Below, piece after piece: positions 19,501 to 27,460 of a stretch of DNA of 64,000 bases (the stretch's first letter is position 1; every line of letters begins with the position of its first letter). The notes below the pieces were generated by a model. The model saw nothing but the letters and a program-made list of their open reading frames with translations. It ran no database searches and had not been told where the DNA came from. The stretch is from the NCBI RefSeq assembly GCF_007994735.1, contig NZ_VOIL01000001.1, positions 1,178,001 through 1,242,000 of the forward strand, read 5' to 3'. Source of the DNA: Nesterenkonia populi (lineage in GTDB: Bacteria > Actinomycetota > Actinomycetes > Actinomycetales > Micrococcaceae). The position numbers were made by a program, and so were the translations under genes.

Positions 19501-20337
19501 CTCAGTGCGGGCTGCCCACTCCGCGGCAGCGTCGCGCACTGCACGGCGGTACCGGCGGCCCCGCCTGCCGGCGTCGAGCACCACGGCAGCGGCCACCAGC
19601 GCGCTGGCCGCGGAGAACAGCAGGAAGAACCACATGCCGGTCACCGCCACCATCACCAGGCCGATCACCAGGGGAATGCACGCCATCGCCAGCATCATCC
19701 GGTGCTTGGCCTCCGGCGGCTTCTCCTCGATCACCGCCGGCGCCGGCGGCCAGGCGAGGGCAGAGGGCTGGTCCGGGGCGCTGCGCACCAGACGCAGGGT
19801 GCTGGATCCCAGCTCCAAGGTGTCCTGGGTGGTGAGGCGGCGCTCGCCGCCGTCGTGCACGAAGCGCACCGCGGTCCGGCCCACATCCAGGGTGCCCTCC
19901 TCGCGTGAGACGGCGAGGTCTGCGATGCGCAGGTCAGCGTGTCCGCGGCCGATCGTGTGCTCACCGCGGGTGAGCGGGCGCAGCTGCCCGGCGTCGGGCC
20001 CGGTCTCCACGCTGACGGCCAGCTGCCCGTGCGCCCCCGGTGCCGAACCTGGAGCGTCCCCGGCGACCACCACCATGCCGGGGTGGATGTGGACGCTGCC
20101 GGCCTCCAGCCGCTCCAGGTGGCGCCCTGCGCAGATGAGCGCAGCGCCGTCCAGCTCAGGCAGGCTCCGCAGCGCCTCAGCCAGCTGGGCGCCGGAGGCC
20201 TCGACGTGACTGCCGCCGACATCCACACGCAGCTGCGCCTCATGGGGTTCGGGACCGGGCGCCCAGCTCTGCAGGGAGTCCCACTGCTGGGGGCCCAGGC
20301 TTCCTGGTGCGTGGACCAGGGTCAGGGAGAAGCTCAT
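16552..20337 (-). CDS. FHA-FtsK/SpoIIIE ATPase, EssC/EccC-like
   Basis: This protein of about 1261 residues has four recognizable parts. An FHA-like domain (about 120-180, with TIGRGHADLRIADLAVSREEG) is followed by two membrane helices (about 212-255). The FtsK/SpoIIIE motor has Walker A GGTTGSGKSE (about 567-576), FDFKGG, Walker B ILVVIDEF and STQRPQGV. A second C-terminal P-loop domain has GSPSTGKTS near residue 1119. This is the plan of type VII secretion motors (EssC/EccC). The frame is open to 20694, but homology starts at ATG 20337 (MSFSLTLVHA). No WXG100 substrate or other T7SS gene is in the window. It is divergent from the tad locus. Confidence 0.8.
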   Translation of the reverse strand: MSFSLTLVHAPGSLGPQQWDSLQSWAPGPEPHEAQLRVDVGGSHVEASGAQLAEALRSLPELDGAALICAGRHLERLEAGSVHIHPGMVVVAGDAPGSAPGAHGQLAVSVETGPDAGQLRPLTRGEHTIGRGHADLRIADLAVSREEGTLDVGRTAVRFVHDGGERRLTTQDTLELGSSTLRLVRSAPDQPSALAWPPAPAVIEEKPPEAKHRMMLAMACIPLVIGLVMVAVTGMWFFLLFSAASALVAAAVVLDAGRRGRRYRRAVRDAAAEWAARTESLPSPGILAQLLGEDPALQLVHAGGTHVPGATAADQVPPLCPAVRLGVAVTRACAETASVSTDLPAELLETPAVAALPLRAGEVTVLRGPERDVERCLRWLLLQLLLGSSRVPVVVTAEAFLAGLPACAEDAAGLKILRRAESLGDGLEGGPGILLAERLDSAQVRAVRECGWHVVLRHASQLAGPVGEADLEAGTITRREGSRGAAEFWGLRFDGLSAETFEALLRRGLPHSWAGSTAQGHVPPRCVTRLPQPPFPDRAAESLIADLGRGRDGPVLLDLVADGPHLLLGGTTGSGKSELLKTLTLSLAGRYGPEELNFVLFDFKGGATFHQLNQLEHSLGLITDLSQAQAERTLESIRSELVRREKLFLEADAGDYGEYRRARPDSPLARILVVIDEFRIFSHELPGTMDELMRIATLGRSLGLHLVLSTQRPQGVVTADIRANIGATIALRVRTEEESTELIGSPEAGSITSSLPGRALLRRGGAPAEEFQTAQTSGPEQKLSAVPAAAPAAHAPAGTPVRSIVARLNAQLTAAGRHRRHTPLTPPLPESLSAEYEEAAAQLGLIDLPLEQHQRPLSLNPARPQTAGIAGEPDAGGSRALAAAARQLAGHRSGPELHLLDGDNSLNGLSGHPAVASLLTPETLPEAERLISELRTEMNARRLLGKEDAAPVVLILTGYSQWHAALQSSPAEHDLLTLAGEGPAAGLSVLVSGGRELAMGKLGGRLSTAIYLPFGASEDIRYVWPKLRRVDSLPGRGVVIDPATPSPGLEVQLVHDVGAIPAPAPRTRPPAVRVRPLPERLSSSDLKDPEADDDVLTVGVEQFSLAPAQLRLGPVNLVVGSPSTGKTSALRLLENRIRGSVLLSGGTDWQLPAQPGALLVDDAHRCTPEQHAALQRASAAGTVIVASALPSPAVFSHLPWSHPARTQGANLLLSPVHRSEADAFAMMVPVLPRPIPGRAVHLRPEGPRIIQVAHREDLLSG

Positions 20338-20468
20338 GAGCAGGAAGGCTAGGTGCGTCGCCGCCCTCCGCGCTGGGCCGTGCCCGGAGCTTGTGGATAT
20401 CTCGTAGGTCCCCGCACCATGCTCGTCATGTTTTCCACACCGGTGGCGTGGTGGTGCGCCGAATGGGC

Positions 20469-20474
20469 TAATGT
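20469..20474 (+). promoter_or_regulatory. Candidate -10 of the tad operon
   Basis: TAATGT lies 113 bases upstream of tadA in the 250-base divergent region between the EssC-like gene and tadA. No convincing -35 accompanies it; the region is otherwise featureless apart from GGAAT/GGAAC repeats near 20518-20537. Confidence 0.3.
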
Positions 20475-20587
20475 GTGAGAAGCACTGGGCCCTGTGACGG
20501 GCGGCCCGGTGCCGAACGGAATGGACGGAACGGAATTCTGGGCACCATCCTGCCTTGGCAGAGGTGTGCCCTGTGAGGGAGCTAGGC

Positions 20588-21808
20588 ATGGACGCTGCCG
20601 GCATTGTTGAGGATGAGGTGCGTGAGCTCATTCGAGCCCGCGGCATCGACCCGGGAGAGAATCCGGCCGAGGTTCGCCGGCTGGTGGAGACCACTGTCGC
20701 TGAGTACGAGCGGAGGTCGCTGGTCTCTGCCCTGCCGGTTCTGCGCTCCGGCGAGGAGACCGCCGCGGAGATCTACGACAGCGTGGCAGGCTTCGGGGAG
20801 CTTCAGCCGCTGCTGGACGACCCGGATGTGGAGGAGATCTGGATCAACGGGCCCAGTGAGGTCTTCTGCAGCCGGGGCGGCCGTTCCGAGCTGACCTCGA
20901 TCACACTCTCCGACTCCCGGGTGCGGGATCTGGTGGAGCGGATGCTGAAGAGCAGCGGCCGCCGTCTGGACGTCTCATCACCGTTTGTGGACGCGGCCCT
21001 GCCGGACGGCTCCCGTCTGCACGTGGCCATCCCGGACATCACACGTCGGCACTGGGCGGTGAACATCCGCAAATTCATCTCCCGCGCCGCGAGCATGGAC
21101 GACCTTGTCCGCCGGGGCTCGCTGACCTGGGAAGCCGCCGAATTCCTGAGTCTGGCGGTGGGCGCCGGCATGAACATCCTCGTATCGGGTGCCACCCAGG
21201 CGGGGAAGACGACGATGCTCAACTGCGTCTCGGCCGCGTCGGGGCCGCGGGAACGCATCGTCAGCGTGGAGGAGATCTTCGAGCTGCAGATCCCGCTGCG
21301 CGACGTGGTGGGCCTGCAGTGCCGCCAGCCCAGCCTCGAGGGCACCGGGGAGATCCCCCTGCGCCGCCTGGTCAAGGAGGCGCTGCGAATGCGGCCGGAC
21401 CGGCTCATCGTCGGCGAGGTGCGGGAGGCGGAGAGCCTCGACATGCTCATCGCGCTCAACAGCGGCCTGCCCGGAGCGGCCAGCGTCCACGCGAACTCCG
21501 CCCAGGATGCCCTGACCAAGATCTGCACACTGCCGATGCTCGCCGGGGAGAACATCTCCGCCGGGTTCATCGTGCCGACGGTCGCCTCCTGCATCGACTT
21601 GGTGGTCCACTGCGTGCGCACCGTCTCCGGGCACCGGCATGTCGAGGAGATCCTCGGGGTCTCAGGGAGGGTCGAGGGCGAGACCATCGAGACATCCAGC
21701 CTCTTCCGGCACGACGGTGAGACCCTGCGGCCCAGCGGAACCGCGGTCTTCGACGACCCGCGCCTGCCCGCGGCGGCCCGCCAGCTGCTGCAGGGAGCGC
21801 AGCGGTGA
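20588..21808 (+). CDS. tadA: TadA/CpaF-type secretion ATPase
   Basis: This hexameric ATPase powers assembly of Flp/tad pili. The Walker A motif GATQAGKT lies at about residues 200-208, with VSVEEIFEL and the Walker B region RLIVGEVREAESLD. The His-box-like ASVHANS motif is also present. A GGGAG Shine-Dalgarno lies about 7 bases upstream of ATG 20588, so I prefer this start over a TTG at 20555; the protein is then 406 residues. It overlaps tadB by 4 bases and heads an operon of seven genes. Confidence 0.9.
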   Translation: MDAAGIVEDEVRELIRARGIDPGENPAEVRRLVETTVAEYERRSLVSALPVLRSGEETAAEIYDSVAGFGELQPLLDDPDVEEIWINGPSEVFCSRGGRSELTSITLSDSRVRDLVERMLKSSGRRLDVSSPFVDAALPDGSRLHVAIPDITRRHWAVNIRKFISRAASMDDLVRRGSLTWEAAEFLSLAVGAGMNILVSGATQAGKTTMLNCVSAASGPRERIVSVEEIFELQIPLRDVVGLQCRQPSLEGTGEIPLRRLVKEALRMRPDRLIVGEVREAESLDMLIALNSGLPGAASVHANSAQDALTKICTLPMLAGENISAGFIVPTVASCIDLVVHCVRTVSGHRHVEEILGVSGRVEGETIETSSLFRHDGETLRPSGTAVFDDPRLPAAARQLLQGAQR

Positions 21809-22668
21809 CCGCCGCGGTGCTGCTCGGACTCTGCCTGGCCGGCGGGCTGGTCCTGATTCTCTGCTCCTTCTGGCCCCGCCAGCCCACCGCGCGGCGGTCC
21901 AGCCGCCCCGCCGGGCTGCTTCGCCGCCTGCTGGATGAGGCCGGGCACCCGGGGACACCCGCAGCTGCTCCGGCACTGGCCGCGGCCGGCTGCGCCCTCC
22001 TCGTCTTTCTGGCCCTCTTCGCGCTCACTGCAGCGGCCCCGATCGCCGGGTGCTTCGCCCTCTTCGCCGCAGCAGCGCCCTGGGCGACGCTGCGCTGGCA
22101 GGCTCGACGGCGGCGCACTCAGCTGCTCGACGTCTGGCCCGACGCCGTCGACCACCTCAGGGCAGGGGTCCGCTCCGGGCTCAGCCTGCCGGAGTCGCTG
22201 ATTCGGCTCGCGTCGGAGGGCCCCGAGCCGCTGCGCGAGCCCTTCGATGAGTTCGGCCGGGACTGGCGGTCGGGTCAGACTCTGCAAACCGCGCTCACTC
22301 GGCTCAAGGACCGCCTCGCCGACCCGGTCGGAGACCGGATCGTCGCCGCGCTGCAGATCACCCGGGAGGTCGGCGGCACGGACCTGGGCCGGCTGCTGAG
22401 CACTCTCAGTGCGTTCCTCCGGGAGCAGGCGAGGACCCGCAGCGAGCTCGAAGCCAGAAAGTCATGGACCGTGAACGGGGCCCGGCTCGCCGTCGCCGCT
22501 CCCTGGGCGGTGGTGCTTCTTCTTGCCACCCAGCCGGCGGCCGCCCAGGCCTACGCCGGGGCCACGGGAACTTTCGTGCTCGGGGCCGGCCTGGTGATCT
22601 CCCTCGTCTGCTACCGGCTGATGCTGCGCATCGGAGCCCTCCCCCAGGAGAGACGGGTGCTGGCATGA
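21805..22668 (+). CDS. tadB: TadB-type inner membrane protein (T2SSF domain)
   Basis: A 287-residue membrane platform protein. It has N-terminal hydrophobic helices (about 1-20 and 50-85), a cytoplasmic T2SSF segment (WPDAVDHLRAGVRSGLSLPESLIRLA ... ALQITREVGGTDLGRLLSTLS), and C-terminal helices near 220-275. It starts at GTG 21805, overlapping the tadA stop, and overlaps tadC by 4 bases. With TadC it would form the pilus assembly platform. Confidence 0.88.
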   Translation: MTAAVLLGLCLAGGLVLILCSFWPRQPTARRSSRPAGLLRRLLDEAGHPGTPAAAPALAAAGCALLVFLALFALTAAAPIAGCFALFAAAAPWATLRWQARRRRTQLLDVWPDAVDHLRAGVRSGLSLPESLIRLASEGPEPLREPFDEFGRDWRSGQTLQTALTRLKDRLADPVGDRIVAALQITREVGGTDLGRLLSTLSAFLREQARTRSELEARKSWTVNGARLAVAAPWAVVLLLATQPAAAQAYAGATGTFVLGAGLVISLVCYRLMLRIGALPQERRVLA

Positions 22669-23594
22669 CAGCAGAAATCATCTGGGCAGGGGCGGCAGGC
22701 CTCGGCGTGGGCCTCGGCCTGCTGCTCATAGCCGCAGGAGCGCCCGCCATGAACCAGCCGCAGCTTGCGGAGCGCATCGCCCCCTACGTGCGCAGCAGCG
22801 CCCCGGGAGCGTCGGACGGGAACGTCCCCACAGTGCTGACCGGTGCGGCGGGCATATTCAAGCCCTTCATCGAGTCCGCAGCCGCCCAGCTCGACCGCTT
22901 CAGCATCGACGCCGCCCAGCTGACCCGCCGCCTGGACCAGGCGGACCTGCAGTTGACCGTGGCCCAGTACCGTCTCCAACAGCTGGCGGCCGCCGCCGGC
23001 GCAGTCGGGCTGACAGTGCTCGTCAACGCCTTCGCCGCGGTCTCAGGGCGGTTCAACGCGCCGCTCGCCGTCGTTCTTCTGGGCGGCGCAGCCGTGATCG
23101 GCATCGCCGCCCGAGACTGCCTGCTCAACGCCCGCACCCGCCGGCGTCGCCGACGCATGCTCGAAGAGTTCCCCGCAGTCGCTGAGATGATGGCGCTCGC
23201 CGTGGGCGCCGGCGAATCTGCTCCGGCCGCATTCGAACGCATCGGTCGGCTCAGCCGCGGCGAGCTCGCGGCCGAATTCACCCGCATGCTGCACCACATC
23301 CGCTCCGGGGCCAGCTTCCCAGAGGCCTGCCGGGAGCTCAGCCGCCGGCTTGACCTCCCGCCGCTCGGACGGTTCCTCGACGGGGTCCTCGTCGCCGTCG
23401 AACGGGGCACCCCGCTCGCGGAGGTGATGCGCGCCCAGGCTGCCGACGTCCAAGAGCTCTCCAAGAGAGAGCTGATGGAAGCCGCCGGCCGCAAAGAGAT
23501 CGGCATGCTCGTACCCCTGGTCTTCGGGATCATGCCATTGACCGTTCTTTTTGCTGTCTTCCCAGGGGCCGCCCTGCTGTCCTCCGGCACGTGA
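22665..23594 (+). CDS. tadC: TadC-type inner membrane protein (T2SSF domain)
   Basis: A 309-residue partner of TadB. It contains the T2SSF pattern LEEFPAVAEMMALAVGAGESAPAAFERIG and later helices including MLVPLVFGIMPLTVLFAVFPGA at the C-terminus. The ATG at 22665 overlaps the tadB stop (ATGA); the frame is open further upstream, but that part is only a shadow of tadB. An SD follows for the next small gene. Confidence 0.88.
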   Translation: MTAEIIWAGAAGLGVGLGLLLIAAGAPAMNQPQLAERIAPYVRSSAPGASDGNVPTVLTGAAGIFKPFIESAAAQLDRFSIDAAQLTRRLDQADLQLTVAQYRLQQLAAAAGAVGLTVLVNAFAAVSGRFNAPLAVVLLGGAAVIGIAARDCLLNARTRRRRRRMLEEFPAVAEMMALAVGAGESAPAAFERIGRLSRGELAAEFTRMLHHIRSGASFPEACRELSRRLDLPPLGRFLDGVLVAVERGTPLAEVMRAQAADVQELSKRELMEAAGRKEIGMLVPLVFGIMPLTVLFAVFPGAALLSSGT

Positions 23595-23654
23595 CCGCCT
23601 CGTTCGTGCCGCATCTTCCAAGAACCACTCACTCACACCGAACGGAGAACACCG

Positions 23655-23837
23655 ATGAGCATCACCGCCAAGCTCAGAGAGCACGCCGCCCGCGCCCACC
23701 AGGATGAACAGGGGGACATCCCGGGCTGGGTCATGATCGCAGCCATGTCAGCGATGCTTGTCGCCGGCCTGCTCGCCCTCGCACAGCCCCTGCTGGGCGA
23801 GCTCTTCGAAAGCGCCATCAGCCAAGTCCGGCCCTGA
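23655..23837 (+). CDS. Small Flp-like pilin candidate
   Basis: The 60-residue protein has a charged N-terminus, then GDIPGWVMIAAMSAML and one hydrophobic helix (about 24-50). This is the size and topology of a Flp/type IVb prepilin. It sits where the pilin gene is expected, between tadC and the TadE-like genes, with a good SD (GGAGAA) before ATG 23655. The canonical prepilin-peptidase site (G followed by E at +5) is not clear, so whether it is the major pilin is uncertain. Confidence 0.65.
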   Translation: MSITAKLREHAARAHQDEQGDIPGWVMIAAMSAMLVAGLLALAQPLLGELFESAISQVRP

Positions 23838-23844
23838 CGCCGCC

Positions 23845-24246
23845 ATGGTCCGGGCAGCCGCCGTGCAGAATGAGGAGGGATCCGCCCCCGTGGAGTTCAC
23901 CATGGTGGCCTGCCTGGTCGTCATCGTCATCCTCGCTGTCATGCAGCTGGGGCTGGCCCTGCATGTGCGCAACACCATGATCGACGCTGCCAGCACCGGT
24001 GCACGCTTCGGGGCGCTCGCTGACAGGACGCCGGAGGACGGGAGCCGACGCACGAGGGAGCTGATCAGCTCGTCGGTGGCCTCCCACTTCGCCGGAGAGG
24101 TCAGCCATCAGCAGGTCAGCACCCCCCAGGGACAGATGCTGCAGGTCCGGGTGGCCGTCGAGATCCCAGTGATCAGCTGGGCGGCCGGCTTCGACGAGTG
24201 GGAGGTGACCGGCCATGCCCGTATCAGCGAGCCCCAGAGGGGCTGA
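23845..24246 (+). CDS. TadE-family pseudopilin
   Basis: The 133-residue protein opens with NEEGSAPVEFTMVACLVVIVILAVMQLG (residues about 8-36), the typical TadE prepilin-like helix with Glu at +5 after Gly. It is followed by an extracellular domain. ATG 23845 lies 7 bases after the small pilin stop; the homology begins here although the frame is open upstream. It overlaps the next pseudopilin gene by 32 bases. Confidence 0.8.
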   Translation: MVRAAAVQNEEGSAPVEFTMVACLVVIVILAVMQLGLALHVRNTMIDAASTGARFGALADRTPEDGSRRTRELISSSVASHFAGEVSHQQVSTPQGQMLQVRVAVEIPVISWAAGFDEWEVTGHARISEPQRG

Positions 24247-24658
24247 TCGAGCCCCGGAGAGCCCGGAGGAGGGCTCAGCCATCATCGAATTCCTGGCGCT
24301 GACCCTGCTGCTCATCCTTCCGGTGCTCTGGCTCATCACCGCCGCCGCGGCGGTGCAGTCAGCCGCCTACGCCGCCACCGGCGCGGCGGACCAGGCCGCC
24401 AAGGTCTACGCCGCCGCCGGAGACCCCGTCCAGGCAGAGAGCTCAGTGGCCACCACACTGGCGGACTTCGGCATCGGGCGTGAGGCCGCAGAGGTCACCC
24501 GTGCCTGTGCAGGTCCCTGCGACGAGCCGGGCACGGTAGTCACCTACACCGTCCACGTGGGCGTCTCCATGCCCGCCGTCCCCGAATTCCTCGGCTTTCA
24601 GCCCCAGCTTCTGACGGTCTCCTCCTCGGCCGCCCACGTGCGGAAGGAGCCGGAATGA
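24215..24658 (+). CDS. TadE-like pseudopilin 2
   Basis: A 147-residue protein with EEGSAIIEFLALTLLLILPVLWLITAAAAVQSAAYA at about residues 18-53. This is again a prepilin-like signal, with Glu five residues after Gly. Its start overlaps the previous gene by 32 bases and its stop overlaps the next start by 4 bases. The external part has two cysteines (RACAGPCDE) that could form a disulfide. It is probably a minor pilin of the same machine. Confidence 0.75.
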   Translation: MPVSASPRGADRAPESPEEGSAIIEFLALTLLLILPVLWLITAAAAVQSAAYAATGAADQAAKVYAAAGDPVQAESSVATTLADFGIGREAAEVTRACAGPCDEPGTVVTYTVHVGVSMPAVPEFLGFQPQLLTVSSSAAHVRKEPE

Positions 24659-25083
24659 GACGACTTCCGCACGAGGAGAGCGGGCAGATCAGCATCCTCA
24701 CCCTCGGGTTCTTCGCCCTGCTGCTCCTTCTGTGCGCCGTCGTGCTCGGAGCGACCGCGGTGAACCTGCAGGCGCGCCAGCTGCTGGCCGAGGCCGACGG
24801 GGCGGTCTCCGCCGCCGTCGAGCATCAGAGCGTGGCGCCGGGCCGGGCGCCGCAGCTCTCGGATGCTCAGATCAGGCATCGGGCCCAGGAGCACCTAGAG
24901 CTCTCCGGGGCGCACAGCCGGCACGACAATCTCACGGTGGTGGCAGCCTGGACGGGCGCAGACGGACAGACCGCCCACCTGCGGCTCGGCGCGACCGCGG
25001 AGCTTCCGCTGGCGCACCGCATCCTGCCGGCACGGGTGGAGCTCGTCCAGGAGTCCCACACCCGTCTTGAGGTGGACCGATGA
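24655..25083 (+). CDS. TadG-like pilus assembly protein (short)
   Basis: The 142-residue protein starts HEESGQISILTLGFFALLLLLCAVVLGATAVNLQARQLLAEADGAVSAA. That is the N-terminal helix pattern of actinobacterial TadG-related or Rv3657c-type proteins (secretion-neighbourhood TadE-like). It lacks the long vWA-type domain of proteobacterial TadG. It starts by ATGA overlap and ends the tad operon, 57 bases before prfB. Confidence 0.75.
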   Translation: MRRLPHEESGQISILTLGFFALLLLLCAVVLGATAVNLQARQLLAEADGAVSAAVEHQSVAPGRAPQLSDAQIRHRAQEHLELSGAHSRHDNLTVVAAWTGADGQTAHLRLGATAELPLAHRILPARVELVQESHTRLEVDR

Positions 25084-25125
25084 CTGGCCCCGGCCTGGCT
25101 CACCTCGGAATCCCCGCCAGCCCGG

Positions 25126-25131
25126 TAGTGT
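25126..25131 (+). promoter_or_regulatory. Candidate -10 of prfB (short or no leader)
   Basis: TAGTGT lies 9 bases before the prfB ATG at 25141, and no SD separates them. The transcript would begin at or just before the start codon, suggesting leaderless translation. Confidence 0.4.
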
Positions 25132-25140
25132 GGTGACGTT

Positions 25141-26253
25141 ATGGCAGAGACAGACTTTCCCGCCGAATTGGCCGAGCTGCGCGACACCCTGCGCCGCATC
25201 ACCGAGGTCATAGACCTTGACGCGCTGCGCGCCGAAGTCGCAGACCTCGAGCAGCAGGCCGCAGATCCCAACCTGTGGGACCACCAGGAGAACGCTCAGC
25301 GGGTCAACTCCCAGCTGAGCCACAAGCAGGCCCAGCTTGACCGGGTCGACAAGCTCGAAGGCCGCCTCGAAGACGTCGAGATCATGGCCGAGATGGCCGC
25401 CGAGGAATCCGACGAAGACACCCGGGCTGAAGCCGTCAACGAGCTCAGAAGCATCCGCAAAGCCCTCGAGTCCCTCGAGATCGTCACACTGATGTCCGGC
25501 GAGTACGACGAGCGCGACGCCGTCGTGACCATCCGCGCCGGTGCAGGAGGCGTTGACGCCGCAGACTTCGCAGAGATGCTGCTGCGCATGTACACCCGGT
25601 GGGCCGAGACCCGCGAGTGGGCCGTCAAAGTCCTCGACACCTCCTACGCCGAAGAGGCCGGACTGAAGTCCGCCACCTTCGAGATCAAAGCCCCGTACGC
25701 CTTCGGGACCCTCTCCGTGGAAGCCGGCACCCACCGGCTCGTGCGCATCAGCCCCTTCGACAACCAGGGCCGCCGACAGACCAGCTTCGCCGCCGTTGAA
25801 GTCATCCCCCTGCTCGAAGGCACCGAATCCGTCGACATCGACGAGAACGACCTGAAGATCGACGTCTACCGCTCCTCCGGGCCCGGCGGCCAGTCGGTCA
25901 ACACCACCGACTCCGCCGTGCGCATCACCCACCTGCCCACCGGCACCGTGGTGTCCATGCAGAACGAGAAGTCGCAGATCCAGAACCGTGCCGCTGCCAT
26001 GCGGGTGCTCGAGGCCAGGCTGCTGCTGCTGAAGAAGCAGGAGGAGGCCGCCGAGAAGAAGGAGCTCGCCGGCGACATCAAGGCCTCCTGGGGCGACCAG
26101 ATCCGCTCCTACGTGCTGCACCCCTACCAGATGGTCAAGGACCTGCGCACCGGCCACGAGACCGGCAACGCCGACAAGGTCCTCAACGGCGAGCTGGAAG
26201 GCTTCATCGAATCAGGCATCCGCTGGCGCGGACAGGGCGGAGAGGACTCCTAG
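25141..26253 (+). CDS. prfB: Peptide chain release factor 2
   Basis: RF2 terminates translation at UGA and UAA. The peptidyl-tRNA hydrolysis motif GGQSVN and the SPF tripeptide (in ISPFDNQG) that recognizes the stop codon are present. The acidic coiled N-terminal domain is complete. The 370-residue frame is continuous, so the programmed +1 frameshift known from Escherichia coli prfB is absent here. It begins the conserved prfB-ftsE-ftsX-smpB block. Confidence 0.95.
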   Translation: MAETDFPAELAELRDTLRRITEVIDLDALRAEVADLEQQAADPNLWDHQENAQRVNSQLSHKQAQLDRVDKLEGRLEDVEIMAEMAAEESDEDTRAEAVNELRSIRKALESLEIVTLMSGEYDERDAVVTIRAGAGGVDAADFAEMLLRMYTRWAETREWAVKVLDTSYAEEAGLKSATFEIKAPYAFGTLSVEAGTHRLVRISPFDNQGRRQTSFAAVEVIPLLEGTESVDIDENDLKIDVYRSSGPGGQSVNTTDSAVRITHLPTGTVVSMQNEKSQIQNRAAAMRVLEARLLLLKKQEEAAEKKELAGDIKASWGDQIRSYVLHPYQMVKDLRTGHETGNADKVLNGELEGFIESGIRWRGQGGEDS

Positions 26254-26257
26254 TCAG

Positions 26258-27460
26258 GTGATCCGGTTCGACCAGGTCACCCGCACCTACGGCTCCGGGG
26301 AGAAGCCTGCGCTGCAGGACATCTCCGTGGAGTTCCTGCGCGGGGACTTCGTGTTCCTCATCGGAGCCTCCGGCTCCGGAAAATCCACCCTCCTGCGCAT
26401 GATCCTGCGCGAAGGACTGCCCAGCAACGGACGAGTCACCGTCGCCGGGCAGAACCTCGCGATGATGCTCGAACGCCGCGTGCCCCAGTACCGGCGATCC
26501 ATCGGCATGGTCTTCCAGGACTTCCGCCTGCTCCCCGACAAGACCGTCTTCGAGAACGTCGCCTTCGCCATGCGAGTCACCGGCGCCAAGCGAAGCCACA
26601 TCCGGCCCCGCGTCACCAAGACCCTGCAGCGGGTCGGCCTGGAGCACCTGGCGCGCCGCTACCCTCATGAAATCTCCGGCGGAGAGCAGCAGCGTGCCGC
26701 CATCGCCCGCGCCGTCGTCAACAAGCCCTCCATCCTGCTGGCCGACGAACCCACCGGAAACCTGGACCCGCGCGCCTCCGACGAGGTGATGAACATCCTG
26801 CGACGCATCAACGACTCCGGCACCACGGTCATCATGGCGACCCACGACCGGGCCATCGTCGACAGCATGTCGCGCAGGGTCGTCCAGCTGCACCGGGGCG
26901 AGCTTGTCCGAGACCAGGCGCCCGGCTCCTACGACCCGCCCGAAGGATCCCCCGCCTGGGAGGCGCTCGTCGCCGAGGAAGCCGGCTCCGGGCTGCGCGC
27001 CCAGGACCCCATCCCCATGCGCACCGAAGCGATCCCCACCCTGCAGAAGGATGATCCCGCCCATGTGCGGAAAGCAGCCGAAGGGGGGTCCGCCGAGCAG
27101 GAATCCGCCGACGGACAGGAGGACTCCTCGGAAGCTATCTACCGGGTCACCTGGCCAGGGGATGACACCGTCCATGAGGAGGACCGCTTCCAGGAGCGCG
27201 TCCTGCCTCAGGACGAGGGCGAGCCCGACACTCAGCCCAACCCGCAGATCCCCGCTGAGACGCAGCGCGCCGAGAGGAGCCCGGCGGCCGGCTCGCAGGA
27301 GCCCAAGCCCGCGCACGCGCCCCGCCTCGGCTGGCTCAGCCAGGGCGCTGAGGGCAGCGGCGAATCACAGTTCGGCGGCGCGGCCGCCGAGCAGGACCTC
27401 CGTGAGCGCTTCAGCTTCCGGCACGACAGCGACAAGAGCGACAAGGGAGGAAAGCGATGA
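26258..27460 (+). CDS. ftsE: Cell division ATP-binding protein FtsE with long C-terminal tail
   Basis: FtsE is the ABC ATPase of the FtsEX complex, which couples divisome state to peptidoglycan hydrolases. Walker A is GASGSGKST (residues 36-44), the signature is SGGEQQRAAIARA, and Walker B is ILLADEPTGNLDP. The ABC domain ends near residue 225, the usual FtsE length. A further 170 or so hydrophilic, Glu/Pro/Ser-rich residues follow, ending in a basic SDKSDKGGKR tail. GTG 26258 is four bases after prfB, and the end overlaps ftsX (ATGA). Confidence 0.93.
   Translation: MIRFDQVTRTYGSGEKPALQDISVEFLRGDFVFLIGASGSGKSTLLRMILREGLPSNGRVTVAGQNLAMMLERRVPQYRRSIGMVFQDFRLLPDKTVFENVAFAMRVTGAKRSHIRPRVTKTLQRVGLEHLARRYPHEISGGEQQRAAIARAVVNKPSILLADEPTGNLDPRASDEVMNILRRINDSGTTVIMATHDRAIVDSMSRRVVQLHRGELVRDQAPGSYDPPEGSPAWEALVAEEAGSGLRAQDPIPMRTEAIPTLQKDDPAHVRKAAEGGSAEQESADGQEDSSEAIYRVTWPGDDTVHEEDRFQERVLPQDEGEPDTQPNPQIPAETQRAERSPAAGSQEPKPAHAPRLGWLSQGAEGSGESQFGGAAAEQDLRERFSFRHDSDKSDKGGKR

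Noticed and set aside
20518..20537. GGAAT/GGAAC repeats upstream of tadA as a SigH promoter
   Set aside because: No GTT lies about 18 bases downstream of any of them, so the SigH consensus is not met.
20338..20694. N-terminal extension of the EssC-like frame by 119 codons
   Set aside because: It runs through the divergent promoter region and the start of tadA and has no protein character before MSFSLTLVHA.
25141..25260. Programmed frameshift in prfB
   Set aside because: The frame is continuous from ATG 25141 through the conserved N-terminus with no internal UGA, so no frameshift is needed.
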